A stretch of 7,954 nt of DNA from NCBI GenBank assembly GCA_019752775.1, contig JAIELU010000166.1, positions 1 to 7,954 of the forward strand, given 5' to 3'. The stretch comes from Campylobacterales bacterium. Lineage in GTDB: Bacteria > Campylobacterota > Campylobacteria > Campylobacterales > Arcobacteraceae. Shown one piece after another: positions 7,239 through 7,954 of this stretch; position 1 is the stretch's first letter; each line of letters opens with the position of its first letter. The notes under the pieces were generated by a model. The model searched no databases, had not been told where the DNA came from, and saw nothing but the letters and a program-made list of their open reading frames with translations. A program made the position numbers and the translations under genes.

Positions 7239-7867
7239 AAAAATCATTTTCTTTATTGGAAATCATAGTTACTATTTCATTAATTGCCTTTTTATATACA
7301 GTTTTTCTACCAAAAAATAAAATAAATTATTTGGATGAATTAGTAAATAGAATAGAATTATACATTTCGTTAGCTAGACAAAAAGCATTAATTGATGATA
7401 AATATAATTTAAAAGATGAACTGTGGTATAAAAAAAGATGGACAATAAAATTCTTTAGATGTCGAGAAAGTGAAGGTGGACTTTATTATTCAATATATAG
7501 TGATAAAAATAACTCTGGTCATCCCAGTATTGAAGATACGCTAAAAGATCCATTAAGTGGTAAAAATATTTATTCATCAAATATATGTAAAGAAAATAAC
7601 TTAAATAGTAAATATGTATTATTAACTAAAGAATTTGGAATAATAGATGTTCAAATGTCATGCAATTCTACAACATCACTGGGACAATTGTCTTTTGGAA
7701 ATGATGGGAAAATTTATTCAAGATTGAGTAATAATGAAAATGAATCAAATGAATATGAGATAATAGCACCATGCAGTATTAAATTTATTGCAAAAGATGG
7801 AAAGAATAAAGAAATTATACTATTTCCAAAGACTGGATATTCAAATATCCATGAAAAGAGCCAATAA
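7235..7867 (+). CDS. Type IV pilin/pseudopilin-like protein with prepilin N-terminus
   Basis: The N-terminus MKKS/FSLLEIIVTISLIAF is a class III (prepilin peptidase) signal: a short basic leader, Phe at +1, Glu at +5 (Glu9 of the precursor) and a hydrophobic helix to about residue 25. The -1 residue is Ser instead of the usual Gly. The 210-residue length, charged soluble part and the late strand-rich section (LGQLSFGNDGKI, then KEIILFPKTGYS) are reminiscent of GspH/FimT minor pseudopilins, but the fold cannot be assigned from sequence alone. Four cysteines (76, 118, 143, 180) could make two disulfides in the periplasm. The ATG overlaps the TGA of the preceding gene as ATGA, with no Shine-Dalgarno sequence, so it is likely translated by coupling. 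No pilus or type II secretion machinery gene lies in the window, so its partners must be encoded elsewhere. Confidence 0.8.
   Translation: MKKSFSLLEIIVTISLIAFLYTVFLPKNKINYLDELVNRIELYISLARQKALIDDKYNLKDELWYKKRWTIKFFRCRESEGGLYYSIYSDKNNSGHPSIEDTLKDPLSGKNIYSSNICKENNLNSKYVLLTKEFGIIDVQMSCNSTTSLGQLSFGNDGKIYSRLSNNENESNEYEIIAPCSIKFIAKDGKNKEIILFPKTGYSNIHEKSQ
7834..7851. repeat. Near-perfect 18-bp palindrome at the end of the pseudopilin gene
   Basis: TGGATATT and AATATCCA are exact reverse complements around CA. It could form a small hairpin shortly before the stop codon, but no T-run follows, so it is not a normal terminator. It is mostly A:T pairs and may be chance. Confidence 0.4.
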
Positions 7868-7954
7868 ACCGAAAATAAACCCAATAGAAAGAAAGTAAAA
7901 ACAATAAGAAGCGGGCAAATCAAAAATTTAAGCTAAATTTAAGCAATAAGCTAT
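7868..7954 (+). other. Non-coding tail, T-poor, possibly leading into an rRNA gene
   Basis: No ATG, GTG or TTG occurs on the plus strand in these 87 bases. The segment 7861-7920 has only about six T in 60 bases and contains a locally GC-rich GCGGGC, unlike the rest of the window. The final bases, TTTAAGCAATAAGCTAT, resemble the start of 23S rRNA in other bacteria (E. coli begins GGTTAAGCGACTAAGCG). No 16S rRNA lies upstream, so either this is a 23S placed apart from its 16S, the window ends at an assembly break in a repeated rRNA region, or the likeness is chance. No terminator for the pabA operon is visible. Confidence 0.3.
7924..7944 (+). repeat. Two tandem copies of AAATTTAAGC, 11-nt period
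   Basis: AAATTTAAGC occurs at 7924-7933 and again at 7935-7944, separated by a single T. One helical turn apart, such copies could bind a protein on one face, but two copies are too few to claim a function. Confidence 0.5.

Noticed and set aside
7851..7898. Small ORF of 15 codons (MKRANKPKINPIERK) overlapping the end of the pseudopilin gene
   Set aside because: It has no Shine-Dalgarno sequence, overlaps another gene by 17 nt, and its lysine-rich look follows from the A-rich sequence. No independent support.
7714..7923. Minus-strand ORF of 69 codons across the end of the pseudopilin gene
   Set aside because: It is mostly antisense to the pseudopilin, its hydrophobic look mirrors the lysine- and asparagine-rich sense strand, and no promoter or ribosome site is evident.
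7911..7954. Possible tRNA starting at GCGGGC near the right edge
   Set aside because: The expected T at position 8 and the D-arm are absent, and no T-arm (GTTCGA-type) or matching acceptor stem can be made in the remaining bases.
1..7954. Search for CRISPR repeats, transposase, integrase, toxin-antitoxin or anti-phage genes
   Set aside because: No regularly spaced repeats, no terminal inverted repeats and no recognisable mobile or defence proteins were found on either strand.

Overview
The window is a very AT-rich stretch with tightly packed genes. Its proteins look like those of a Campylobacterota bacterium, most plausibly an Arcobacter-type organism. This rests on composition, on the resemblance of the iron-binding protein to the Campylobacter cFbpA/FutA class, and on a family of hybrid NMT1/THI5-type sensor proteins known from that group. 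No database search was possible, so the genus is an inference.

Left two thirds (minus strand, read right to left from about 5300 to 1). Three genes, fbpA, fbpB and fbpC, encode a complete ferric-iron ABC importer: periplasmic binding protein, fused double permease and ATPase. They overlap one another (10 nt and 4 nt). A further 42 nt downstream, with no convincing terminator between, comes a large open reading frame that runs off the left edge (at least 583 codons). It has a signal peptide, an NMT1/THI5-like domain, a second degenerate periplasmic binding domain and a membrane helix, so it looks like the sensory half of a transmembrane signalling protein whose output domain lies outside the window. 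It is incomplete only because of the window edge.

Divergent control region (5298-5463). A strong Fur-box-like element overlaps the predicted fbpA promoter, so the iron genes are probably repressed when iron is replete. An extended -10 promoter for the genes on the other strand lies about 40 bp away.

Right third (plus strand, 5464-7867). Three close-set or overlapping genes encode a glutamine amidotransferase subunit of the PabA/TrpG type, a multi-pass membrane protein resembling a short GT-C/PMT-type glycosyltransferase, and a protein with a type IV pilin/pseudopilin N-terminus. They look like one transcription unit, but the reason for the grouping is not obvious. The last 87 bases have no gene start, are strikingly poor in T, carry an 11-nt tandem repeat and end in sequence that resembles the 5' edge of a 23S rRNA; this is a weak but checkable hint.

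No tRNA, CRISPR array, insertion sequence, integrase or defence system was seen. The core genes are ordinary. The most interesting points are the sensor linked to iron uptake, the start-site and hairpin arrangement at the fbpA/fbpB junction, the odd pabA/membrane protein/pseudopilin operon, and the right-edge tail.
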